Shown: positions 36,944 through 46,833 of the stretch, piece after piece
How the letters are laid out: each line of letters opens with the position of its first letter
Numbering within the stretch: the first letter of the stretch is position 1
Assembly: GCA_004014935.1 (NCBI GenBank)
Contig: CP025326.1
Location: forward strand, 1 to 64,000
From: Saccharomycopsis malanga
Taxonomy: Eukaryota; Ascomycota; Saccharomycetes; Ascoideales; Saccharomycopsidaceae
Length of the DNA stretch: 64,000 nt
Direction: 5' to 3'
Position numbers and translations under genes: made by a program
Notes under the pieces: model-generated
Database searches by the model: none
What the model was told of the DNA's origin: nothing
The model's input: only the letters and a program-made list of their open reading frames with translations

Positions 36944-39900
36944 ATGACAAAGTATCACTGGGATGCGACAGCTGCTAGTCTGTTTTATGAAGTTATCCAG
37001 CTGGGCGGAGATTATAGTGAGTTTTTTGAGATTTTCAAAGATGATTTAGCAGCTCTTTTGGCGGTGGAGGAGCCTAATAATGCTAGTCGAAAGGCGCTTG
37101 AAAGCAAGAAAATCACGGTTTCGGACGGGTCGACGTATGAATTGAATGCTGATTTTGTGTTTGCCGCCTTGGAGTTGTCAGCAGAGCTAAAGATTGACGA
37201 GCTTGCGGCGGCAGAGTTGGTTTTATATGTTCCTCGGTTCCAGAAGGCCACCGGATTGGCAACCTCGGTGCTCGACAGTGCTCGGATAGCGTACTATCGG
37301 CGTGCAGAGGTGCTTGTAAGCATATTCAACTATGTTGTAAATGTAGGAAAAGGTCTGGGCGTATTGTTTGCGGACCGTAAAGAACGTGTAGTGCAAGTAG
37401 TTCTCCAGAGCTTGAAGCGGGTGGAAACTGAGCTTGCAGAGATCCGAAAGTCAGTAAAAGAGATGAAAATACTACAGCCGGGCAGTTTGGCTACGGTGGA
37501 AGTGCGCACGCGACTCAATTACCGTAGAAACCAGTTGTTTCGATTGCATCAACGCTTGGGCGAGGTCTTGTATTGTGTAGCTGCAAAAGATGGTTCTACT
37601 GACATGTTTTATCAGTTGCTTGACCACATGACTAGTTCATTTGCCGCAGACGACTCGTTGGTATTGCATTATTTGCCAGGGTTGTACCGTTATGTGATGG
37701 CCGTGACGGGGCTGGCGTCGTCCGCCGCGATTGCTATCCATGACAAGTTCAACACAGAATTGCAAGACATTGACTCGTTGACGCAGCAGCCGGTGAGGTG
37801 CACTGTCATGCTTCTTTTTTACTGTTTCATGTCAGACTGGTTGCAAGCAGACGGGTTCACAATGGAAGAGCAACAAGCCAACTTTAGCAAGTATTTCACC
37901 AGCATCCAGATTGCAGTGGTCAAGTTGATAAAGATCGGTGCGTTAGAACAGTTGATGGTCATCGTTTCCACCGTGTTTCCTGCCCAAGACCTGCAGTTTT
38001 ACGACATGCTCCTTCTTCTCCAGAAACATGTGCCAAAACTTGTGCCTAAACAGCTTCTCGACATGGACGAGGAAAGAACCAAACAGTTGCAAGGGTTGTT
38101 GAGCCCTGCGAGCCAGCTGGAAGACCCCCGCATATACATGGAGTCTTCGCTAAATCTAGATTACCATGAGGACTTTGTATTGTTGTTCCACGCAGTCATC
38201 GACAAGTTTGTCACTGTGTTTTTGAACAACTTTTCCAACATTCTTATCCGGTTGTGTGATTCCGAGGAGGATTTGTACTTGACCAAGGACTCCAAACACG
38301 GTCTTACAGTCGACGACTTGGCAGAAAACGCAGAAATCGAACGTTTCTACTTGGTTATGTACTACAACTACACCAACCGCAACGCAGCCAATGCCCACTC
38401 CGTAAGCTTGGACAGAAAGGCGAAACTGGCCGGTCCTGTAGATATCAATTTCGGAGAGTTTCTAGACTGGGGAATCGGCAAGACAACCAACACCCTTATC
38501 AAGTCGAGTTTCGTGCTTGTGATGAGTGCGTTGATCTCCAATCCTAACAACAGCTGGTATATTTACGACATTCTCAACGACGACGACGACGAAACAAAGG
38601 GCCCGTTGGTGGCCAAGGCCTTGACAAACGGTAATGATAGCTTGCTGATCAGCAATAAAGACCAAAAATTGTCTTGGCAAACCATAATCAGGGCCATAAA
38701 GTCTCACAATGTGGTATTCCAAACTGTGTACGAGCGTTTCATTCAAAAACTCCAAAACTCGTACAATCAGTTGTTCCTTCCTTCTTCCTCTATACAGACA
38801 TTCCAAACGTTGTTTCTCGACAAGGAAACGGCAAATCCCGAAAAGGGAAAAGATATCGAGGTGAAAATCGAAGACTTGGACGTCTCTGAAGAAGAATTGA
38901 TCGAACTATCGTCATATTTCAAATTGATATGCTCCTGCCCGTTGCAAGAAGCATTCTACCAGAACGGCTTTGAACTCTTGGATGTCTTGTTCACATTCTT
39001 GAACAACCTCACCAATATCGCCTCGTTGAAAAGCACCTTTGGAGGAGGAAATGTCAAAAGTGAAACGTTTCTCATTGGGTTGGTGCTAAATGTTATCAAA
39101 TCTCTAGTTCCTACAAACGAGGCTAATCAAACTGTGAAACATCAGATTTGGAGAAAGTTGGACGAATGGTTATTCAAAAATAAACTCAGTGCTGTCAATA
39201 ATAGAGAAACTAAATCTCCATCGTTCAAAAGCTTTTTCCATAACATCTTTTTGGAGTACAACGACGTGCTAGGCTTTGTGTCTTTATTTGAAGTGTTGCT
39301 AGAAAGCAATCCTGAATCCCAGGATAAGGAGGCAAGCACCAAAGACAAGCCCTTTGGTGTACCTTATCCTATGAATCTTGGGTCTGAGTATAGAAAGGCT
39401 GGGCTATGGGTATATTATGATTACATATTCACAGAGATCTTTGTCTATCTTGATGCTGAAGGAATGGAAGTTTCCAAGAAAAACAGATTGCTAGTTTCTA
39501 TACTTGGCATCATGCAGAAATCGTTCGAGTACTTCAGCCCGTTGATAGGACTCTGTATGAGCGACACCAATATGAATGACATCGTGGAAGGCAAAGATTT
39601 CTTGCAATATGTCAAGGAGAACCCCTGCTCAATTGTCATGAACTATATCTATTCAAAACAAGTGATGAAAATGCTATTTGAGTGTTGCTCCATAGGGAAT
39701 GACGAAATCGTTGACAAGTCTGCGGACAGTTTTGATGTTCAGATTGTTAGTATGAGTCTCAGCATCTTACATAAAGTGCTTATATTCGAGCCAACCTATG
39801 TCAATGTTGTAATTCCTATCATCAAACAAGAACAGCAATCCGGATCTACCAGAAACTTGTTCTACTTGCCTCAAGATATAGGAATCCATGGGATCCAACT

Positions 39901-42190
39901 GTTCTATAACGCTTGGACTTTCAACTTGTCGGTTGTAGGCCATCTTGGACTTTATGTGGGGTCGACGAATACCTCTATTTCTGGGGTCAGTTTGGATTTA
40001 TTGAGTCTCTTATCCAAATCCCCACAGTTCAACTCTGTAAATGGCCTCGTCATCCATCAAAACCGTTTATTGACCGTTGTAGAAACTATAGACGAGTCCA
40101 CAAGAATCAGATTGGCGTTCATCGATCAATTTGTGTCAGATTCCAGTATTGATATGAAAATCAAACTTTTGAATTTCTTAAACGACAATCTAGACACTTT
40201 TTCCATCAGTCATTTCTTGTTGGGATTTGAAATGTCCACCAGTAAGCCCACTTTAGGTGATAAAACACTCTTGGGCTCCGTAAATTCAGAAAAGTCGCTA
40301 TTGAGAGTGCTATTGGACACTTTACAAGTATGTTTGGAACAAAACTCATCCGCAAGTATCAATTATCCCTCAATTAGGTTCTCCTCGTTAATTCTCAGCA
40401 TAATCATCAGGCTTTGCAAAGATAGCGCCACTGGACACTTGACTTTACACTTTTTGCACACATATTGCAATTTGTATGAGAATCTTATCAATGCCGAACC
40501 ATTAGTGGGATTGGAGACAAGTTTTTCTGGTGAGAAGTTCAGGCATATTATGGACAAATCAACGGGAATTGGCACTTTGATATCTTTCTTTCGTCATCGC
40601 ACATTATTGTTACAATTCTTAACCATGGAGTTCCATAGGGTTGCTACAAGAGGATCGCTTTTGAAACTTGACCATGTCACGAAATTGTTGGTAAATGGTG
40701 ATTTACAAGATCTCACTACTCAAAATTCGCCAATCTATGGGTTTTTAGACATTTTGAATTTCAATATTCACCAGTTTCCTACAATAAAATTGAATTATTT
40801 CAAAAATTTCAATTTTTCTCAGGCGTTGAAGTTGAGTGAATCATGCTCTGATCCTATTTATGATACGGATATGTTGGATTTTGCCCTCAACATAAAGGTG
40901 AAACAAATAGGTGCCACGCAGGACGTTTTGCTGGAAAAAGACACCGTCAAACAGTTTATAATAAATTCTCAAGCTTACAAAGATTTCAAAATGGAGCAAT
41001 TGAAATGCTTACATTCTTGGGTACAATTAGTACAGTTAATACTCTTGAATGAGCATCTTAATGAGAGAACAAAACTAGATTTCTCATTGCAAATCTTTCA
41101 ATTGGTGATTCCTAAGATTAATATTTATTATGATTATGATATCAAGTTTGCTAAAGAACTTGTTTCATTGTGCATTATTTTGTTTGATTCTTATACTAAC
41201 AAAAGCACTACCAAGGGTACAAAAGGTGCCAAATCAAACAGCACTCCTCCCTACGAACGTCTTTATCCATTATTTCAGACTTGCATGGACGGAATATTGA
41301 ACAAGTCTCTGGATACAAGTCTTCGTTCGGATCTATATTCTCTCATTAACAAATATTTATTATGGGTGATAGATGATTCCCTATTTTTCAACAAACTCTT
41401 GCAAACCATCAAACCGAACATTGATAACATAATGCGAGTTCTTTGCAATGACATAGATAGCGGTGATGATTCTAATAGGGTGACTGCTTTGATATTACTA
41501 GAGTCTTTATGCCGGTTAACTTACAAGATCAATTTTGTAGTAGATTATATCATACAGAACAATTTCCTTCTTCTGTTGCTACGTTCCATCAAACGCACTG
41601 ACAACCTCTTGTCTTTCTCCCCTAACAATCTCCAACCCATCTCTTTAGATGCCCTATTATACGAGCTCACTGCTTTTAAAGCTACCTTATATTTCCTTAT
41701 CAGAATGGCTCAAACTAAACAAGGCTCAAACCATTTGTTGCAGTGTGACGTCTTGAAACTTGTTTCAGAGTTGAAACTTTTAACCATCGATCCAGATATG
41801 GGCTTATCTTTGCTATTAGATGAACATATCATCAATACTAATTCCTTTGTCACCATAAATCTAAGCCTAGACAATCCTTTAGCTTTAGGTGGCAAACCTT
41901 CTTCTACAAAAATTGCATTGTTTGAATTGTTTGTCCCAATTTTTCAATTGGTAACAGCCATCCTTGTGAGTATGGGCCCTTCCAATAAACAACTCATCAA
42001 TTCTGTGAAAAGCCTCTTGGAAAGTCATGGCAAGTTGTTTATTGGGGTTTTGAAACGTGAAAAGCTACTTCAACTGGAAAATGTGAGTGCTTCGCTTAAA
42101 AAAGATGATATTTCTTATATTGGCTTGCAAAAATTGAGCGAGTTGTTCTTATTGTTAAGTAGTTTGACAAACTATAAGGGAGCTTATTAG
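36944..42190 (+). CDS. NUP192: Nucleoporin Nup192
   Basis: Nup192 is a large inner-ring scaffold of the nuclear pore. Start is set at ATG 36944 (MTKYHWDATAASLFYEVIQL); the frame extends four codons upstream only from TTG. The product is 1748 residues against 1683 in S. cerevisiae. The N-terminal block (DGSTYELNADFVFAALELSA, ELKIDELAAAELVLY, SARIAYYRRAEVLVSIFNYV) closely resembles the yeast family start, and the rest is alpha-solenoid without low-complexity FG repeats, as expected. It lies 219 bp from the divergent hypothetical gene and is convergent with RPC53. Confidence 0.95.
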   Translation: MTKYHWDATAASLFYEVIQLGGDYSEFFEIFKDDLAALLAVEEPNNASRKALESKKITVSDGSTYELNADFVFAALELSAELKIDELAAAELVLYVPRFQKATGLATSVLDSARIAYYRRAEVLVSIFNYVVNVGKGLGVLFADRKERVVQVVLQSLKRVETELAEIRKSVKEMKILQPGSLATVEVRTRLNYRRNQLFRLHQRLGEVLYCVAAKDGSTDMFYQLLDHMTSSFAADDSLVLHYLPGLYRYVMAVTGLASSAAIAIHDKFNTELQDIDSLTQQPVRCTVMLLFYCFMSDWLQADGFTMEEQQANFSKYFTSIQIAVVKLIKIGALEQLMVIVSTVFPAQDLQFYDMLLLLQKHVPKLVPKQLLDMDEERTKQLQGLLSPASQLEDPRIYMESSLNLDYHEDFVLLFHAVIDKFVTVFLNNFSNILIRLCDSEEDLYLTKDSKHGLTVDDLAENAEIERFYLVMYYNYTNRNAANAHSVSLDRKAKLAGPVDINFGEFLDWGIGKTTNTLIKSSFVLVMSALISNPNNSWYIYDILNDDDDETKGPLVAKALTNGNDSLLISNKDQKLSWQTIIRAIKSHNVVFQTVYERFIQKLQNSYNQLFLPSSSIQTFQTLFLDKETANPEKGKDIEVKIEDLDVSEEELIELSSYFKLICSCPLQEAFYQNGFELLDVLFTFLNNLTNIASLKSTFGGGNVKSETFLIGLVLNVIKSLVPTNEANQTVKHQIWRKLDEWLFKNKLSAVNNRETKSPSFKSFFHNIFLEYNDVLGFVSLFEVLLESNPESQDKEASTKDKPFGVPYPMNLGSEYRKAGLWVYYDYIFTEIFVYLDAEGMEVSKKNRLLVSILGIMQKSFEYFSPLIGLCMSDTNMNDIVEGKDFLQYVKENPCSIVMNYIYSKQVMKMLFECCSIGNDEIVDKSADSFDVQIVSMSLSILHKVLIFEPTYVNVVIPIIKQEQQSGSTRNLFYLPQDIGIHGIQLFYNAWTFNLSVVGHLGLYVGSTNTSISGVSLDLLSLLSKSPQFNSVNGLVIHQNRLLTVVETIDESTRIRLAFIDQFVSDSSIDMKIKLLNFLNDNLDTFSISHFLLGFEMSTSKPTLGDKTLLGSVNSEKSLLRVLLDTLQVCLEQNSSASINYPSIRFSSLILSIIIRLCKDSATGHLTLHFLHTYCNLYENLINAEPLVGLETSFSGEKFRHIMDKSTGIGTLISFFRHRTLLLQFLTMEFHRVATRGSLLKLDHVTKLLVNGDLQDLTTQNSPIYGFLDILNFNIHQFPTIKLNYFKNFNFSQALKLSESCSDPIYDTDMLDFALNIKVKQIGATQDVLLEKDTVKQFIINSQAYKDFKMEQLKCLHSWVQLVQLILLNEHLNERTKLDFSLQIFQLVIPKINIYYDYDIKFAKELVSLCIILFDSYTNKSTTKGTKGAKSNSTPPYERLYPLFQTCMDGILNKSLDTSLRSDLYSLINKYLLWVIDDSLFFNKLLQTIKPNIDNIMRVLCNDIDSGDDSNRVTALILLESLCRLTYKINFVVDYIIQNNFLLLLLRSIKRTDNLLSFSPNNLQPISLDALLYELTAFKATLYFLIRMAQTKQGSNHLLQCDVLKLVSELKLLTIDPDMGLSLLLDEHIINTNSFVTINLSLDNPLALGGKPSSTKIALFELFVPIFQLVTAILVSMGPSNKQLINSVKSLLESHGKLFIGVLKREKLLQLENVSASLKKDDISYIGLQKLSELFLLLSSLTNYKGAY

Positions 42191-42985
42191 TCGGCCAACT
42201 AAGGGTGCTTGTGAGTCGGATAACTAAGGATAATAATTGTCGGTGTATTTGCTTGTTTTTAATAGTACGTTTGGTTGTTTATAATTGATTATTTGTAAGC
42301 AAACTTTATACGCTCAATATTATAAATGCTTTAGTTTTGGAATGGCTCTTTAAATAAGATGAACAGTAAACACTTTTGTTATGATAAAAACATAGTATTA
42401 GAATATTGAGGATAAAAACTCTTATGAATTTCAAGTGCCACTGGCTTTCAGATAAATCAGGACAAACTAATAATAATTTGGGTTATCGATAAAAGGTGCT
42501 GTTATTATTACATGTTTGGTATCCGTTTGCCTCTTGAGTGTTGTGATAAAATTGAAGCTAAAACGGGATGGGAAGCTATAAAAGAGGTTATTGGATGCTT
42601 GGAGTTAAGCTAGAATAACTTTTAGGGGCATGCTGTAAAGACAGTTGTCTATTCTTATTATACTATTTGCATAGTAGGATGTAATTCTTTGCTCAAGTAA
42701 TGATCTTTACCTTGACATACATTTATAGTGGATTTTTAATAAACCGGCCGGTTTGGTCTTTTCCTGCATTAATAATTGGAAAAAGTCTGAATAAGATTAT
42801 TTATTTGATTATCTTGAAAGACAGAGCAAACAGTATATAAATATATATTGCTTGGAAAAGTAGATAAGCCGAAAAGGGGATTTTTAAAGTAGTCTTACAA
42901 GTGGGGCGAACAAAGAGAAGAAAAAAAATGCTAATTTGATTGATAGTATACAATGCCATCTACTAGAAAATGTCCAAACCCACTT
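42191..42985. other. Convergent intergenic region NUP192/RPC53, no SINE found
   Basis: 795 bp, AT-rich. I looked for the SINE head, body and tail strings on both strands and found none. No gene is seen. Confidence 0.5.
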
Positions 42986-44122
42986 TTACTGGGGATTGTC
43001 GAAGATACGCGGTATTGTGAGCAATTTATCGCCCACCTGGCCAATTTGCAAGAATCTTCCTTCCTGAGGATCTTCATCATAATCATCATGTTCTTTTGAT
43101 TTGCCTTTTTTCAGCTTCTCGTCCTTTGGCTCTGGATATTCACATAGAACCACATCCTGCAAGAAACCTACACTGGCGCTTTTGATGACATCCAAGGGAG
43201 TGTCGCCAATCCGAATTGTGATTTTACCAGAGCGATGAACCTTGAGGGAGCCTATTCGGCCTGATTTAGGCTGGTCTTGGTTTTTGTCGTCGATTTCCAT
43301 TTCGCTGGTATCTTTGAACGTTGGGAGAATATGAGGAAGTTGAAGAAGCATGAAGTCGCTTTTAGGCTTTGCTTTTGTCTTCTTGTCTTCTGCGTCAAAA
43401 CCCAATTTGATGTTAGGATCAGGGATCGTGTGGGCATCTATCAATTTCAATATTCTCATATTGTCTTTGAGCAACTCCAATTCTGTGTCTTCTTCGTCCA
43501 AGTCTCGCTCGTCCTGGGCAGGTTTAGATGGAAGTTTGGAATCAAACTCGTCTTTGACCTCTGTCTTGATAGACAGTTGCTCAGAGGAGTCTTCATCGGT
43601 ATCTACGCCAAGACCGGCAAATTGCAATGGTCTGACAGGAAACAAGCTGGTTATATCGTCGTCCTCGGCCACTTCGAAATCCTTGTTCAAATCTATTTTG
43701 GTGGGGTCATCTTCATCGTCAGAATCTGCAGTAACACTCCTGGACCGAACTTCTCTTTTCAATGAGGTGAAATATTCCGGGGTAGGCGACATTGAATTGA
43801 CTCTGTTGTTTCCTCCACCTCCAGCAGAAAACGTAGCAGACGATAGTGGGCCAGAAGAAACTATTTCCGTCTTTACATATCCTCTGCCACCACGCAGTCC
43901 TCCACGTCCTCCACGTCCCCTTCCTCTTCCTCTAACATTCCGCCGCTCCAACTTCTTTTTAACATCTTCTTTTATCACCGGTGCATCGCTGGCCCGCTCT
44001 TTTTCTGATCGTCTAGCAACAACCTTTGGCTTGAACTTTAGTCCTGCCTTGGGCTTTGCCGTCGCATTTCTACTCAAAGACGTGAGTCTTGAACTTCCTG
44101 GCTTGGAATTGTCATTGGACAT
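42986..44122 (-). CDS. RPC53: RNA polymerase III subunit Rpc53 (RPC4)
   Basis: Rpc53 works with Rpc37 in termination and reinitiation by polymerase III. Start is set at ATG 44120-44122 (MSNDNSKPGSSRLTSLSRNA), giving 378 residues; an upstream TTG-initiated extension is mostly Lys/Phe and unlikely. The N-terminus is basic with a Gly-Arg-rich patch (RGRGRGRGGRGGLRGGRGY, about 68-86). The conserved C-terminal RPC4 domain is clear: SGRIGSLKVHRSGKITIRIG, PLDVIKSASVGFLQDVV and the final FLQIGQVGDKLLTIPRIF. Its activity is relevant here because polymerase III would transcribe the window's SINEs. Confidence 0.95.
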   Translation of the reverse strand: MSNDNSKPGSSRLTSLSRNATAKPKAGLKFKPKVVARRSEKERASDAPVIKEDVKKKLERRNVRGRGRGRGGRGGLRGGRGYVKTEIVSSGPLSSATFSAGGGGNNRVNSMSPTPEYFTSLKREVRSRSVTADSDDEDDPTKIDLNKDFEVAEDDDITSLFPVRPLQFAGLGVDTDEDSSEQLSIKTEVKDEFDSKLPSKPAQDERDLDEEDTELELLKDNMRILKLIDAHTIPDPNIKLGFDAEDKKTKAKPKSDFMLLQLPHILPTFKDTSEMEIDDKNQDQPKSGRIGSLKVHRSGKITIRIGDTPLDVIKSASVGFLQDVVLCEYPEPKDEKLKKGKSKEHDDYDEDPQEGRFLQIGQVGDKLLTIPRIFDNPQ

Positions 44123-44560
44123 ATTTGAAAATGGTGAAAAACTCTTTTTTTTTTTCTTAAAAATAAAATAAATACAACTTGTTTCTATATTTGAAATCTT
44201 CAAAGCTTAATAGTTCTACAATCACCAATCTTTTTCCTCAATATTATCTCCCTGACCAGATCTAATCCACATTGTATCAAGCTTTTCTGCTGGAAAAATA
44301 TAGACTCTCTCTCTCTCTCTCTATATATACATTTTTTTTCATCTTGGTCTTCGCATACTCACGTGCGTTGCTGTGCAGGGCTGCACATCTCTGCACATGT
44401 CTGCACATTGCTGTTGTTGCAGTCCAAGAAACTCTGACATTTTTCTCAACATTTTCCCATGTGAGTGAATTATATTACGTACGTATGTATGAATAAACAG
44501 TTAACGTGTTCTAACAGTGAAAGAGTTACCAGTTCAACAAGTCAGCTTTCTCAATTAGCC
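44123..44560. other. Divergent promoter region RPC53/SNF4
   Basis: 438 bp with a CTCTCTCTCTCTCT run (44306-44321) and a repeated CTGCACAT (44380-44412, three near copies). No SINE was found. Confidence 0.5.
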
Positions 44561-45577
44561 ATGTCAGTTGTTCAAGCAGGTCATTCGGGCTTGTCGCAAG
44601 AAGAAACCAAAAAGTATATAAATCAAGAGCAATACAAAGCAATCCAAGGCATTCGGCTTTTTCTCAAGTCCAAATCATCTTATGATGTTTTGCCAGTGTC
44701 GTTCCGATTGATTGTCTTGGACACCTCTCTCCTTGTAAAAAAATCCCTCAATATACTCTTGCAAAACTCGATCGTTTCTGCACCGTTATGGAACAACGAA
44801 ACGTCCAAGTTTGCTGGTTTATTGACCTCGGCTGATTTCATCAATGTGATACAGTATTATTTGCAACATCCTGACCGGATGCAGCTTATAGACCAACTAA
44901 CGTTGAACGAGTTGAAAGACATTGAGAAATCCATTGGGGCAAAGCAGATTGAAACCTGTTCGATTCCTCCTTTCACCAGCTTATTTTTGGCGTGCGAAAA
45001 AATGCTAAACTCCAATGCCAGAAGAATTCCCCTCATCGATGAAGATAAGCTTACCCATCGTGAGATCATTGTAAATGTGCTTACTCAGTACAGAATCTTA
45101 AAGTTTGTGTCCCTCAATTGCAAAGAAATCCGAATGCTCTTGAAACCGTTGAAAGACATCAACTTTGTAAATGACAAGAATAAAGTGCCATTGTCTACGG
45201 CCAGCTTGAAAACCCCCATTCTTGATGTCATCCACATCTTGGCCCATGACAACATCTCATCGGTGCCTATTGTCGACAAGAATAACAAGTTGCTAAACGT
45301 TTACGAAGCTGTCGATGTCTTGGGCCTCATAAAAGCAGGCTTGTATAATGATTTGTCATTGTCCGTCGGCGAGGCTTTAATGAGACGCTCTGACGATTTT
45401 GAAGGCGTTTATACCTGCACTTTGAACGATAGCTTGGCTACTATCATGAGCACTATCAAGAAATCCAAACTTCATCGTTTGTTCATAGTGGATCACGAAA
45501 CTAAACTTGTAGGCGTCTTGACTTTGAGTGACATTTTGAAATATTTGTTGTTCAGTGAAGAAAGTGAGGTGCTTTGA
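44561..45577 (+). CDS. SNF4: SNF1/AMPK gamma subunit Snf4
   Basis: Snf4 is the nucleotide-sensing regulatory subunit of the SNF1 kinase, needed for growth on non-glucose carbon sources. Four CBS motifs fill the protein (about residues 30-330), with nearly invariant blocks: SYDVLPVSFRLIVLDTSLLV, QNSIVSAPLW, RRIPLID, VLTQYRILKFVSLNCKE, SSVPIVDKNNKLLNVYEAVD and YNDLSLSVGEALMRRSDDFE. The end VGVLTLSDILKYLLF is typical. I place the start at ATG 44561 (MSVVQAGHSGLSQEETKKYI), giving 338 residues (322 in S. cerevisiae). An in-frame ATG at 44489 would add 24 residues; the frame upstream of that has only a GTG. Confidence 0.95.
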   Translation: MSVVQAGHSGLSQEETKKYINQEQYKAIQGIRLFLKSKSSYDVLPVSFRLIVLDTSLLVKKSLNILLQNSIVSAPLWNNETSKFAGLLTSADFINVIQYYLQHPDRMQLIDQLTLNELKDIEKSIGAKQIETCSIPPFTSLFLACEKMLNSNARRIPLIDEDKLTHREIIVNVLTQYRILKFVSLNCKEIRMLLKPLKDINFVNDKNKVPLSTASLKTPILDVIHILAHDNISSVPIVDKNNKLLNVYEAVDVLGLIKAGLYNDLSLSVGEALMRRSDDFEGVYTCTLNDSLATIMSTIKKSKLHRLFIVDHETKLVGVLTLSDILKYLLFSEESEVL

Positions 45578-45754
45578 TAATGTAGCAAGTAGACAATTGG
45601 ATTATTATTATTATTGATTTTTTTTTATGAATTTTTGGTTTTAGGTTTTCTACGAATATAATGTTTGAATGATTTATTTGTAAGTTTGTATTTTGTAAGC
45701 TTAGCTTATGGAAATTAGTATTGATTATATAATAATATTAACCTATATATATAC

Positions 45755-45944
45755 AAGGACCACTAGGCCATTTGGCTCAGTGGTCAGTGCTCTCGGAGAA
45801 GAGAAAAACAAGACCTAACAGGAACATGGGTGAGCCAACGATGATCAAAAGGACATGATAGGGCTTTACCAAGTCCCCTTAGACATAGCGCGTATATACG
45901 AAACTGATATGTACTGTGCTTGAAATATAAGATATTATTATTAT
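45755..45944 (+). mobile_element. SINE copy, short subclass
   Basis: It shares the internal deletion of the copy at 33903 (CCTAACAGGAACATGGGTGA across the junction) and is about 90% identical to it by eye. It ends TGTACTGTGCTTGAAATATA, AGATATTATTATTATT. TATATATATAC flanks it at 45744-45754 and 45945-45955, though that string is low complexity. It lies in the convergent region after SNF4. Confidence 0.85.
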
Positions 45945-45955
45945 TATATATATAC

Positions 45956-46400
45956 TAGTCTAGTATATCCATATAATCCATAAATAAAATGTTATAAATA
46001 ATACATTTAATAAATAAGAAGTAATATGTTATATAGAATATCTTTGATATAATATATTTGATATTACACATTGGAAATAATATATTTGATATGATATAAT
46101 TGATATGATATATTTGATAATACATAATGTATATTAGATAATACATTTATAAGATATATATTATATAGAGTTGAACTCATATAGCATATATCATACATAA
46201 AAATGTAGAATATTATTAACTATACATTAATATATTATTTTCTTCATAGAATATATGCATTAGTATATTATTTTCTTCATCCAAATTAATATGGTACTAT
46301 TTATTACTAGTATAGAGATTATAAGGATATACATTATTAATCTAGAGATTAAGATATACATTATTAGTATAAAATATTAATATTTGAATGATTTATTTGT
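45956..46400. repeat. AT-rich low-complexity tract
   Basis: This is an almost pure A/T stretch of variants of GATATGATATATTTGATA and TAGAGATTAAGATATACATT. ATATGCATTAGTATATTATT and related strings recur. No gene is seen. Confidence 0.6.
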
Positions 46401-46608
46401 AAGTTTGTAGTTTGTAAGCTGTTTGTTTGTTAAAGCAAACTCATTCTTTATTCTTTTCACCCACAAGTCTTGATCGCTAATCTCATTGCTAAGATTCTGA
46501 TTTGAGATATACTATTTATAGCTCCAAACTTTGTCCACTTCCAGTAATCGTGCACTTGACTATTAAAACTAACAAAAATAGTATGATTTATATTATTAAA
46601 ACTGATAC

Positions 46609-46770
46609 TAGGCACTGCTCTTGGAGAAGAGAAAGATTTGGCAGGCAAATAGTACTCTATGCTGAATGTGATTTCACACAAGTGACCCAGACCAAAGACT
46701 AGTGTTTGCTTTCAACCAATAGGGAGAGAAGATTATGATTAATAGGAAAAGAGTGGGTATTCCGGAGTTT
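46609..46770 (+). mobile_element. SINE copy, degraded and 3'-truncated
   Basis: GGCACTGCTCTTGGAGAAGA, GCAGGCAAATAGTACTCTAT, GCTGAATGTGATTTCACACA, GACCCAGACCAAAGACTAGT and CAACCAATAGGGAGAGAAGA follow the consensus order. The A box and 3' end are lost. It lies 63 bp from the stop codon of the OPT-family gene. Confidence 0.65.
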
Positions 46771-46833
46771 TATCTATTTACGTGATAATCTTACAATTCC
46801 ATTTCCGCTATAAATACAAAACGTTCATTTACC

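Noticed and set aside
43350-44171. 273-codon plus-strand open frame
   Set aside because: It is antisense to RPC53, Ser-rich only because of the complementary Asp/Glu/Arg codons.
44484-44519. Possible intron at the start of SNF4 (GTATGT followed by CTAACAG)
   Set aside because: The interval would be only about 36 nt, and the ATG at 44561 already gives the expected N-terminus.
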